Of a DNA stretch of 31,649 nt, positions 6,444 through 14,041 are shown piece after piece. Origin of the DNA: an uncultured Pelagibacteraceae bacterium. Its GTDB lineage: Bacteria; Pseudomonadota; Alphaproteobacteria; Pelagibacterales; Pelagibacteraceae. Position 1 is the stretch's first letter; each line of letters opens with the position of its first letter. Location: assembly GCA_902548045.1 (NCBI GenBank), contig CACCPR010000005.1:1-31649 (forward strand), written 5' to 3'. A program made the position numbers and the translations under genes. A model generated the notes under the pieces. The model ran no database searches. It was not told where the DNA came from and saw nothing but the letters and a program-made list of their open reading frames with translations.

Positions 6444-7306
6444 GACTGTGCCTCATTTTTCATCATTAAATTATAAAAAACCCAACAAACTAAAAGTACG
6501 ATAAAAAAATAAATTAATGACATCGCAGCAGCTGGTCCTAAATCAAATTGACCCAAGGCCATTTTTACTAAATCTATTGATAAGAATGCTGTTGTGTTTC
6601 CTGGTCCACCTCCTGTTAAAACAAATGGTTCAGTGTAAATCATAAAACTATCCATAAATCTTAATAAAATTGCTAAAGTTAAAACCTTTTTCATTTTTGG
6701 TAATTCAATATATCTAAAAGTTGCCCACCTGCTAGCACCATCAATTTCTGCAGCTTGATAGTAAGCAGGTTGTATTGAATTAAGACCTGCATAAGATAAA
6801 AGAACAACCAAAGATGTCCAATGCCAAACATCCATTAAAATAGTTGTGAACCATGCATCACCAGGTTGCTGGGTAAAGTTATAATCAAAACCCATGGCAT
6901 TTAATGAATGACCAAGAAAACCAATATCTGGAAGTGCAAAGATATTCCACATTGCTCCGACAACATTCCAAGGAATTAGAAGCGGCATAGACATTAAAAT
7001 TAAACAAACTGGTACACCCCATCCTTTTTTTGGCATTGTGAGCGCAATAGCAATTCCTAGAGGAATTTGGATTAGAAGTATTATAAAAGTAAAAGCAAAT
7101 TGTCTTCCTAATGAAGCATGAAATCTTTCGGATAACAAAATTTGTTTAAACCATCTTGTGCCTTCCCAAGCAAATACGTTGTTTCCAAAAGTTTCTTGAA
7201 ACGAGTAATTTACTACTGTCATTAAAGGAATAGCTGCATTAAATGCGACAAGAACAAATACGGGAATTACAAAATACCAAGCTTTTTGATTAATAGTTTT
7301 ATTCAT
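6440..7306 (-). CDS. glpP: Glycerol ABC transporter permease GlpP (MalF-like)
   Basis: The first permease subunit of the glycerol importer. The 288-residue inner-membrane protein has six predicted helices; the first is WYFVIPVFVLVAFNAAIPLMTVV. The EAA loop is AAEIDGASRWATFRYIELP near residues 185-203, the standard coupling motif for docking on an ABC ATPase. Other family features are NVVGAMWNIF and FVLTGGGPGNTT, the latter a near-universal motif of MalF-type permeases. Length is typical for the short MalF forms without a large periplasmic domain. It overlaps glpT by one base and glpQ by four. Confidence 0.88.
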   Translation of the reverse strand: MNKTINQKAWYFVIPVFVLVAFNAAIPLMTVVNYSFQETFGNNVFAWEGTRWFKQILLSERFHASLGRQFAFTFIILLIQIPLGIAIALTMPKKGWGVPVCLILMSMPLLIPWNVVGAMWNIFALPDIGFLGHSLNAMGFDYNFTQQPGDAWFTTILMDVWHWTSLVVLLSYAGLNSIQPAYYQAAEIDGASRWATFRYIELPKMKKVLTLAILLRFMDSFMIYTEPFVLTGGGPGNTTAFLSIDLVKMALGQFDLGPAAAMSLIYFFIVLLVCWVFYNLMMKNEAQS

Positions 7307-8370
7307 TATTCTATGATCCAGTTATCTCCATAAACATAAGTGTATTTTTGATTAAAAGTTATATGAGCACTTCCACTTGGAATTTCATTAGAAGCGTTAG
7401 ATAATATTTTAATATTTCCCCCATCACATTCTGTATCAACAATTTTATGCCTTCCAGTATTACTTACTCTTTTAATTTTAACCGGAATCCCATCTTTTGA
7501 AAAATTTATAAATTCAGGTCTTATGCCTATTTGGGTTTTACTAAAATTTGATTTTTTTACAAATTTATGACTTTGTATTTTTTGACCACTGAAACTTATT
7601 TCACCATTTTTAATCTCACAAGAAAGTATATTCATTCCAGGTGAACCAATAAAATGTCCAACAAAAGTATGCTTAGGTTTCTCAAAAAGTTCAACTGGTG
7701 TTCCAGTTTGAACTATTTGACCTTCATGCATGACTACAACTTGATCTGCAAAAGTTAAGGCTTCTGTTTGATCGTGTGTCACATAAATCATAGTACGATT
7801 AATTTTTTGGTGTAATTCTTTTAATTTAGATCTTAAAACCCATTTTAAATGTGGGTCTATAACAGTTAATGGTTCATCAAACATAATTACATTTACGTCT
7901 GATCTGACAAGTCCTCTACCTAAGGAAATTTTTTGTTTGCCGTCAGCTGTAAGTCCAGATGCTCTTTTGTTTAGTGTAGTTGTCAACTCAAGCATCTCAG
8001 CAATTTCTTTAACTTTAGTTGTGATTTGTGAGTCAGAAAGACCTCTATTTTTTAAAGGGAAAGCTAAATTATCATAAACTGACATGGTGTCATAAATAAC
8101 TGGAAACTGAAATATTTGAGCAATATCTCTTTCAACTGGGTTGAGCAATGTGATGTCTTTGTCATCAAACAATACACTTCCTTTGGTTGGTTTGAGAAGG
8201 CCAGAAACAATATTTAATAATGTTGTTTTTCCGCAACCCGATGGACCTAATAATGCGTAAGCACCTCCGTCTTTCCAATCAATATTTACATCTCTTAAAG
8301 CCCAATCAGAATCGTTATTCTGTTTTTCTAAATAACTATGACTTAGATCTTTTAACGTAATTTTAGCCAT
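7306..8370 (-). CDS. glpT: Glycerol ABC transporter ATPase GlpT (degenerate signature motif)
   Basis: One of two different ATPases of the glycerol importer. The 354-residue protein has a MalK-like layout: nucleotide-binding domain at about 1-235 and a C-terminal regulatory (TOBE-like) domain. Walker A is GPSGCGKT (42-49), the Q-loop has Gln88, Walker B is VIMFDE (161-166) and the switch His199 is intact in YVTHDQ. The ABC signature is not: where LSGGQQQR is expected it reads LTADGKQK (140-147). The partner GlpS has the opposite defects, so the heterodimer would hold one canonical ATP site, made of GlpT Walker motifs and the GlpS signature. The gene overlaps glpS by 8 bases and glpP by one. 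It is unrelated to the glycerol-3-phosphate antiporter called GlpT in E. coli. Confidence 0.9.
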   Translation of the reverse strand: MAKITLKDLSHSYLEKQNNDSDWALRDVNIDWKDGGAYALLGPSGCGKTTLLNIVSGLLKPTKGSVLFDDKDITLLNPVERDIAQIFQFPVIYDTMSVYDNLAFPLKNRGLSDSQITTKVKEIAEMLELTTTLNKRASGLTADGKQKISLGRGLVRSDVNVIMFDEPLTVIDPHLKWVLRSKLKELHQKINRTMIYVTHDQTEALTFADQVVVMHEGQIVQTGTPVELFEKPKHTFVGHFIGSPGMNILSCEIKNGEISFSGQKIQSHKFVKKSNFSKTQIGIRPEFINFSKDGIPVKIKRVSNTGRHKIVDTECDGGNIKILSNASNEIPSGSAHITFNQKYTYVYGDNWIIE

Positions 8371-9427
8371 TGTTTACCAATCTGTTATTTTGATCAAAAT
8401 ATAAAAACTCATCGGTGTTCATGTATAGTTTAGTATCATCTCCAACATTTTTTTGTTGGGTACCATTAGACAATGAAACCCAGTTTAAATTTCCGTTAGT
8501 AAAATGTATTAAGCTTTCTGACCCACTAAGTTCAGAAATTTGAACTTTGCCATTAATTTCAACTGAGTTATTTCCTTCTTTATAAGTAGTAATATTGTGG
8601 GGTCTTATACCTATTTTATAAGTGCCGTCTTTAATTTTTGCTGATGATTTCCATTGAACATTATTATCAGTAAATTTACAATTATCTCCACTTTTTATAA
8701 TCTCAGCTATATTCATTGGAGGATCACTAAAAACTTTAGCTGAAATCAAATTTTCAGGCTTATTATAAACCTCTAGAGTTTTTCCATACTGAATAACTTT
8801 ACCTTCTAATAATGTTGCTGTATTTCCACCTATCATTAACGCATCTGATGGCTCTGTTGTTGCATAAACAACTATACAGTCTCTATCTTCAAATAGTTTC
8901 GGCAATTCTTCTCTTAGTTCTTCTCTTAGTTTAAAATCTAAATTTGCCAAAGGCTCATCTAATAAAATTAAATCTGAATCCTTTACTAGTGCCCTTGCTA
9001 AAGCAGTTCTTTGTTGTTGTCCGCCTGATAATTCATCAGGTTTTTTATTTAACATTAATGATAATTTTAAAAGCTCAGCCACCTTTCCTACTCTCTGTTT
9101 TATCTCATCATCTTTAACTCCTATTATTGCTAATGGGGAAGCAATATTTTCATAAACTGTAAAATTTGGATAATTTATAAATTGTTGATAAACCATTGAA
9201 CAATTTCTTTTTTGAACCTTCATACCCGTAACATTTTTTCCATCAAACCATATTTCACCAGAGGTCGGCTTATCTAACCCTGCCATTATTTGCATTAAAG
9301 TTGTCTTACCAGCTAATGTTGAACCAAGAAGAACGTTTATTGTATTTTTCTCTAATTTAAGACTAGTAGGATGAATGTGAGTATCTATTCCAACTTTTTT
9401 TTCTACATTTTTTAATTCTAGACTCAT
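8363..9427 (-). CDS. glpS: Glycerol ABC transporter ATPase GlpS (switch histidine missing)
   Basis: The other ATPase of the glycerol importer, 354 residues, with an ABC domain followed by a C-terminal regulatory domain of the MalK kind. Walker A is GSTLAGKT (35-42), the Q-loop is at Gln82 (YQQF), the signature LSGGQQQR is perfect (133-140) and Walker B is LILLDE (153-158). The H-loop histidine, normally in VTHDQ, is replaced: the stretch reads ATTEP with Thr191 at the His position. This is complementary to GlpT, which keeps the His but has lost the signature. The start codon at 9427 follows a strong hairpin in the 68-base spacer after glpV, so its expression is probably set below that of the binding protein. 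Confidence 0.9.
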   Translation of the reverse strand: MSLELKNVEKKVGIDTHIHPTSLKLEKNTINVLLGSTLAGKTTLMQIMAGLDKPTSGEIWFDGKNVTGMKVQKRNCSMVYQQFINYPNFTVYENIASPLAIIGVKDDEIKQRVGKVAELLKLSLMLNKKPDELSGGQQQRTALARALVKDSDLILLDEPLANLDFKLREELREELPKLFEDRDCIVVYATTEPSDALMIGGNTATLLEGKVIQYGKTLEVYNKPENLISAKVFSDPPMNIAEIIKSGDNCKFTDNNVQWKSSAKIKDGTYKIGIRPHNITTYKEGNNSVEINGKVQISELSGSESLIHFTNGNLNWVSLSNGTQQKNVGDDTKLYMNTDEFLYFDQNNRLVNNG

Positions 9428-9444
9428 AATTCAAAATTTAGTTT

Positions 9445-9475
9445 TAAAAAAAGGGGGCAGCTAGTGCCCCCTTTT
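9445..9475 (-). terminator. Intercistronic terminator/attenuator hairpin between glpV and glpS
   Basis: GGGGGCA (9453-9459) and TGCCCCC (9465-9471) with loop GCTAG form a GC-rich stem, extended by four A-T pairs to 11 bp. Read on the minus strand, a long run of T follows the right arm (complement of the A run at 9445-9452). This is an intrinsic terminator shape and begins about 20 bases after the glpV stop. In binding-protein operons such hairpins let part of the transcripts stop or protect the upstream message, so the binding protein outnumbers the membrane parts. Confidence 0.88.
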
Positions 9476-9495
9476 CAATTTAGATTAACCTCTTA

Positions 9496-11226
9496 CTATT
9501 TCCAAGCTTTCGCGTATGGAACAGTTTTTCCTTGAGGTTTCTCGTTACGTTTAGCTTTTGGTGAACCTTTTTTATTTAACCAATAAGAAGCTTCTCTTGG
9601 TTTATTAAGTCTTGGTCCACATCCACCGTATGCGTTACTACCTTTGTCAGCAGCTTCCATACGAGACATAACTAGGTCCATCTCTTCTGCAAGACGATCC
9701 ATAGCTTGTTGTGGAGTAAACGCACCTGAGTTTACATCTCCAATTTGTTGCCACCAGATTTGTGCAAGTTTCGGATAATCCGGAACGTTTACACCTGTTG
9801 GTGACCAAATATTTCTATTGTTTGATCTGTAGAACTCAACAAGTCCGCCAAGAGCAGGTGCTCTTTCTGTGAAAGATTTGTGGTCTATTGAACTATCTCT
9901 GATGATAGTTAAACCTACGTGACTTTTCTTAAGATCTACTGTTTTTGATACAACGAATTGAGCGTACAACCATGCAGCTTTTCTATTTTTAACTGGTGTA
10001 GACTTAAATAAAGTCCATGATCCAGCATCTTGATATCCAAGCTTCATGCCTTCTTCCCAATAAGGTCCTTTTGGTGATGGACCCATTCTCCATAACGGCA
10101 TACCTTTATCATCAACAACTTTATTGTTAGGATTTTTTCCTACTAAAGAAGCTGTGAACGCTGTGTACCAGAAAATTTGCTGAGCAACGTTTCCAGAAGA
10201 TAGCGACGGTAGAGACTGATAGAAGTCCATAGCAGCGGCACCTGGAGGAGCATAATTTCTTAACCACTCATCCCATTTTCTGATTGCGTATACAGCAGCG
10301 GGACCATTAGCAGCTCCACCTCTTGTTACTGAAGCTCCTACAGGATTACAAGAACCTTTTTCCATTCTTATTCCCCACTCATCTACTGGTATTCCGTTAG
10401 GTTTTCCTACATCACCTGCTCCAGCCATAGATAACCACGCGTCAGTCATTCTCCAACCTAAGTCAGGAGCTCTTTTACCGTAGTCCATGTGGCCGTAAAT
10501 TCTAACACCGTCGATATTTTTCACATCTTCTGAAAAATATTTAGCGATATCTTCATAAGCAGACCAATTTAAAGGTACACCTAAATCGTATCCATATTTG
10601 GCTTTAAACCCTTTTTTTATTTCAGGTCTGTCAAACCAATCTTTTCTAAACCAATAAAGGTTAGCAAATTGTTGGTCAGGCATTTGGTATAAATCGCCAT
10701 CTGGACCTGTAGTAAACTGTTTACCAATAAAATCATCTAAGTCTAAAGTTGGTAAAGTTACATCTTTACCTTCTCCAGCCATCCATTTTGTTAGATTAAC
10801 AGCTTGTTGCATTCTAGCGTGAGTACCAATCAAATCTGAGTCATTGATGTACGCATCGTAAATACTAACGTTAGTTTGCATTTGTGTTTGAACCGCCATT
10901 ACTACATCACCTTCTCCAAGTAACTGGTGATTTACTTTAATCCCAGTTATCTCCTCAAAAGCTTTAGTTAAAACTTTTGATTCATACTCGTGAGTTGGAA
11001 TAGTTTCTGACAATACTTTAATAGACATTCCTTTGAATGGCTTTGCAGCATCGTGAAACCATTGTAATTCTTTCTCTCTCTCTTTTGATGAAAGAGTTGA
11101 AAGACTAAACTCACCATTTGACCATTTCTTAATCGCAGCCATGTGTCCATCTGCGATAGCATTAGAAATAGTTAGTATGGAAAATGAAACAGCAACAGCT
11201 ATTATAGTTTTCAATGTTTTAAACAT
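9496..11226 (-). CDS. glpV: Periplasmic glycerol-binding protein GlpV of the ABC importer
   Basis: A 576-residue extracellular solute-binding protein. It opens with a signal peptide (MFKTLKTIIAVAVSFSILTISNAIA) with cleavage probably before DGHMAA, and the mature part has the layout of large ABC solute-binding proteins. Size and neighbours match GlpV of the GlpSTPQUV glycerol importer. The gene is strikingly GC-rich against its surroundings (for example 30 of 60 bases at 10201-10260 are G or C, against 9 of 60 at 15181-15240 in trkH), which I read as codon adaptation for a very abundant protein rather than recent transfer. It also has the clearest Shine-Dalgarno sequence in the window, GGGGGA at 11231-11236, about 5 bases before the ATG. 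A hairpin follows the stop. Binding of glycerol itself is inferred from context. Confidence 0.88.
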   Translation of the reverse strand: MFKTLKTIIAVAVSFSILTISNAIADGHMAAIKKWSNGEFSLSTLSSKEREKELQWFHDAAKPFKGMSIKVLSETIPTHEYESKVLTKAFEEITGIKVNHQLLGEGDVVMAVQTQMQTNVSIYDAYINDSDLIGTHARMQQAVNLTKWMAGEGKDVTLPTLDLDDFIGKQFTTGPDGDLYQMPDQQFANLYWFRKDWFDRPEIKKGFKAKYGYDLGVPLNWSAYEDIAKYFSEDVKNIDGVRIYGHMDYGKRAPDLGWRMTDAWLSMAGAGDVGKPNGIPVDEWGIRMEKGSCNPVGASVTRGGAANGPAAVYAIRKWDEWLRNYAPPGAAAMDFYQSLPSLSSGNVAQQIFWYTAFTASLVGKNPNNKVVDDKGMPLWRMGPSPKGPYWEEGMKLGYQDAGSWTLFKSTPVKNRKAAWLYAQFVVSKTVDLKKSHVGLTIIRDSSIDHKSFTERAPALGGLVEFYRSNNRNIWSPTGVNVPDYPKLAQIWWQQIGDVNSGAFTPQQAMDRLAEEMDLVMSRMEAADKGSNAYGGCGPRLNKPREASYWLNKKGSPKAKRNEKPQGKTVPYAKAWK

Positions 11227-11321
11227 TAATTCCCCCGTTGTTGTTTATTATTTTTTTAATTGAAACAAAATCTTGCAAAATTGTACAGATGTTTCTTTCG
11301 ACAATGCAACTATAGATTGAT
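11227..11321 (-). promoter_or_regulatory. Probable promoter/leader of the glpVSTPQU-gap unit
   Basis: This 95-base gap between the glpK stop and the glpV start is the longest spacer in the glycerol block. It holds the strong GGGGGA ribosome-binding site and an AT-rich leader. Upstream of it, at about 11290-11310, lies TGTTTCTTTCGACA, an imperfect dyad with TTTC repeats reminiscent of DeoR-family operators such as GlpR sites. No convincing -35/-10 pair can be fixed by eye, and no glpR gene is in the window. Confidence 0.45.
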
Positions 11322-12803
11322 TTAATTTATTAATGTTCTTTTAATTGCTTTGGACCAGCCTTTAATTAAAATATTTCTTTTCTTAGAGTTCATTTTTGGG
11401 GAAAAATTTCTATCTATTTGCCAATTTTTGGAAATATCTTTTAAAGATTTATATATGCCGATTTTAAGACCGGCCATGAATGCAGCACCAGCTGCAGTTG
11501 TTTCTTGAACTTTTGGTCTAAGTACTTTTACTTTTACAACGTCTGCTAAAAATTGTGAAAACCAATTATTCATTACCATACCTCCATCAACTTTCACTAA
11601 CCTTGGTCTTAAACCATCATGCTTCATAGCTTCAAATAAATCATAAGTTTGATAAGCCACTGCTTCTATTGTAGCTCTAACTATTTCTTTTGGACTGGTA
11701 TCTCTAGTTATTCCACTTAATACACCCCTAGAATTTGCGTTCCAATGTGGAGCCCCTAGACCAGTGAAAGCTGGAACCAAATAAATTCCATTATTATCTT
11801 TAAGTTTTTTTATAATTTTTTCAGTCTCAGGAGCTTTTTTAAAAAATTTCATCCTATCTCTTAACCATTGAACTCCTGCTCCTGCAATAAAAATTGATCC
11901 TTCCATAGCATAAGTTGTTTTTCCATTTATTCTGTATGCGATTGTAGTTAATAATCTGTTTTTTGAATAAATTTTTTTACTTCCAGTGTTTAATAAAACA
12001 AACGCTCCTGTACCGTATGTGCTTTTTAATGAACCTGGTTCAAAACAACATTGACCTATTGTAGCAGATTGTTGATCACCAACTACTCCGTTAATAGGAA
12101 TAGAAATTCCTGTGATTGAAGATTGTGTTTGACCGTAATCATCTGCGCAATCTTTTACTTCTGGAAGAATATGTTTTTTAATTTTAAGTAATTTTAAAAT
12201 AGTGTCGTCCCATTTATTTGATGAAATATTGTAAATCATAGTCCTGCTAGCGTTAGTAGCATCGGTAGCGTGGACTTTACCTTTTGTAAGTTTCCAAATT
12301 AAAAAACTATCAATAGTTCCAAATAACAATTGTTTTTTATTCATTAATTGCCTGGCTTTTGGTATATTGTCTAATATCCATTTTATTTTTGTGCCAGAAA
12401 AATATGAGTCGATTAACAAACCAGTTTTGTTAAAAATCATTGTATCTTTATTTTTTTTTCTCAACTTTTTACAAAACTCCTCTTGTCTTCTATCTTGCCA
12501 AACAATTGCTCGATAAACAGGTTTTCCAGTTTTCTCATCCCAAAGAACAGTTGTTTCTCTTTGATTTGTAATCCCTATACTTAAAATTTTTCCTCTTAGT
12601 TTTTTAGCTTTAGCTATAACATCTTTTAATGTTTTGAGGGTCGTTCTCCAAATTTCATCTGGATCATGCTCTACCCATCCATTTTTAGGGAAATATTGGG
12701 TGAATTCTTTTTGAGATGAATAAACAGGTTTTCCTTTTAAATCAAATAAAATCGATCTATTTGATGTAGTGCCTGCATCAATAGAAATTATAAATTTTTT
12801 CAT
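11322..12803 (-). CDS. glpK: Glycerol kinase
   Basis: Phosphorylates glycerol with ATP to sn-glycerol 3-phosphate in the cytoplasm, trapping imported glycerol. The 493-residue protein has the FGGY-kinase two-domain fold: an N-terminal phosphate-binding loop DAGTTSNRS (9-17), the WQDRR substrate motif, the central GDQQSATIGQ with the catalytic aspartate followed by YGTGAF, and SIFIAGAGVQWLRD. The C-terminal DGGMVMNNWFSQFLAD is the ATP-domain signature. Length is typical. It starts one base after the SHOCT gene and is followed 95 bases later by glpV, so the kinase and importer are physically linked but may be two transcripts. No glpF-type facilitator is seen, which agrees with active uptake at very low external glycerol. 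Confidence 0.97.
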   Translation of the reverse strand: MKKFIISIDAGTTSNRSILFDLKGKPVYSSQKEFTQYFPKNGWVEHDPDEIWRTTLKTLKDVIAKAKKLRGKILSIGITNQRETTVLWDEKTGKPVYRAIVWQDRRQEEFCKKLRKKNKDTMIFNKTGLLIDSYFSGTKIKWILDNIPKARQLMNKKQLLFGTIDSFLIWKLTKGKVHATDATNASRTMIYNISSNKWDDTILKLLKIKKHILPEVKDCADDYGQTQSSITGISIPINGVVGDQQSATIGQCCFEPGSLKSTYGTGAFVLLNTGSKKIYSKNRLLTTIAYRINGKTTYAMEGSIFIAGAGVQWLRDRMKFFKKAPETEKIIKKLKDNNGIYLVPAFTGLGAPHWNANSRGVLSGITRDTSPKEIVRATIEAVAYQTYDLFEAMKHDGLRPRLVKVDGGMVMNNWFSQFLADVVKVKVLRPKVQETTAAGAAFMAGLKIGIYKSLKDISKNWQIDRNFSPKMNSKKRNILIKGWSKAIKRTLIN

Positions 12804-12804
12804 A

Positions 12805-12993
12805 TTACTTATTTAAGATTTTTTTTTTTTCTTTTTCATATTCATATCCGCTTAACACACCAGATTTGTAAAGATCCTTTAAAGATTTAAGTTGATCAGT
12901 AATACTAGTAGTTGCGTTTGTATCTTGATTATCGTTAGATAATGCATGAAGTTGAATAAATAATATAAAAAATATTATCAAAAATTTTTTCAT
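12805..12993 (-). CDS. Secreted SHOCT-domain microprotein
   Basis: A 62-residue protein with an N-terminal signal peptide (KKFLIIFFILFIQLHAL, cleavage probably near residue 18-20, no lipobox cysteine), a short Thr/Ser/Asn linker and a C-terminal SHOCT motif (LKSLKDLYKSGVLSGYEYEKEKKKIL, residues 36-61). SHOCT is a short oligomerisation-type helical module normally found at the end of larger proteins. Here it is nearly the whole mature protein and would lie in the periplasm. Its start overlaps the dehydrogenase stop by four bases (ATGA) and glpK starts one base after its end, so it is translated as part of the glycerol catabolic unit. Its function is unknown; a periplasmic partner of the glycerol system is only a guess. 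Confidence 0.75.
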   Translation of the reverse strand: MKKFLIIFFILFIQLHALSNDNQDTNATTSITDQLKSLKDLYKSGVLSGYEYEKEKKKILNK

Positions 12994-14036
12994 CTAAACA
13001 AATCCCAATTAAGCTCAAGTTTTTTATCATTTATAATTGCATTAACCATGGCAAGCATTAAAGGTAATTTTTTTTCATCAAATTCTTCGTTTATTTTTTT
13101 TCCAATTTCAATTGCTAAATCAGCTCCTTCTACCGTAATTTCTTGCATTTTTAATTTTTTTGCTTCAGAGAAAGTAAAGCCTTCGCCTATATAAGATCCC
13201 ATTTTAGCATTTCTTCCTCCGCCTGAACTTACGTATAAATCACCCAAACCAGCTAATCCTTTAACAGTTTCTTTTTTTCCTTTGAGATGTTCTACGAATA
13301 TTTCCATTTCATGAACTGATTGTTTAATTAAAGCTGATGCAGTATTTAAATAATTTTTTTCTCTAATTGCATTAGGTGCATCTTTAGCGCATAGCCCTTT
13401 AGCTGCTCCTACAGCCATTGAAAAAATATTTTTAATAGCAGCCGAAACTTCGACACCATTTAAATCGTCGGAATAAGAAGTGTGATAATAATTTGTATTG
13501 AGCATATCAGCTATTAACTTAGCTGTTTTTATATCTTCATTAGCTATAACCACACTGCTATGAAATCTGTTAGCTAAGCCAGCTGCTAGACATGGTCCTC
13601 CGACAGCTGAAATATTAACTGAGCCAATTCCTTTAGATTTTAATAATCTCTTAACTTTATCAATCAATAATTCGTATTTATTTTCAAAGATACTTAGACC
13701 TTTGGTTAACATTAGAATATTTGGTAATTTTTTACTTTTGGCTATCGTCTTTAATTGTTCAGAAACCCACTCAATTCCTTTTGAGCTGACTCCAAGAACT
13801 ATTAAGTCTACGTTTGATTTAAACAATTCGTTAAATTCATTAAATTTTAATACTTTAATGCCTTCAGGAATACGAACACCTAGTGTGGGATGTAAGCTTT
13901 TATTTTTTATCAAATTGTCAATAAACTGATCTTCTAAATGGGTGCCAACAATACTAGTATCGTGATTGTTATCAAAACAAGGTAATGCGAAAGCAGAACC
14001 CATAGCTCCAGCACCAATTATTATAATTTTAGACAT
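12990..14036 (-). CDS. gpsA: NAD(P)-dependent glycerol-3-phosphate dehydrogenase, GpsA-like
   Basis: A soluble enzyme interconverting sn-glycerol 3-phosphate and dihydroxyacetone phosphate. The 348-residue protein has the dinucleotide loop GAGAMG (8-13), the catalytic lysine Lys202 in EVSAAIKNIFSMAVG, and GLAGLGDLYVSSGGGRNAKMG, equivalent to the GLGDL...SRN motif of GpsA. It differs from textbook GpsA: the GPSFA-type motif reads GPCLAAGLANR (147-157). This suggests a divergent subfamily rather than the usual phospholipid-biosynthetic enzyme. It is translationally coupled to the SHOCT microprotein and lies directly upstream of glpK, with no glpD in sight, so I infer it runs in the oxidative, catabolic direction. 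It begins 5 bases after the trkH stop. Paralogy to a second gpsA elsewhere cannot be judged from here. Confidence 0.85.
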   Translation of the reverse strand: MSKIIIIGAGAMGSAFALPCFDNNHDTSIVGTHLEDQFIDNLIKNKSLHPTLGVRIPEGIKVLKFNEFNELFKSNVDLIVLGVSSKGIEWVSEQLKTIAKSKKLPNILMLTKGLSIFENKYELLIDKVKRLLKSKGIGSVNISAVGGPCLAAGLANRFHSSVVIANEDIKTAKLIADMLNTNYYHTSYSDDLNGVEVSAAIKNIFSMAVGAAKGLCAKDAPNAIREKNYLNTASALIKQSVHEMEIFVEHLKGKKETVKGLAGLGDLYVSSGGGRNAKMGSYIGEGFTFSEAKKLKMQEITVEGADLAIEIGKKINEEFDEKKLPLMLAMVNAIINDKKLELNWDLFR

Positions 14037-14041
14037 ATTAT

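Noticed and set aside
10968..11162. A second minus-strand frame within glpV
   Set aside because: Out-of-frame with the confident glpV reading and without any domain.
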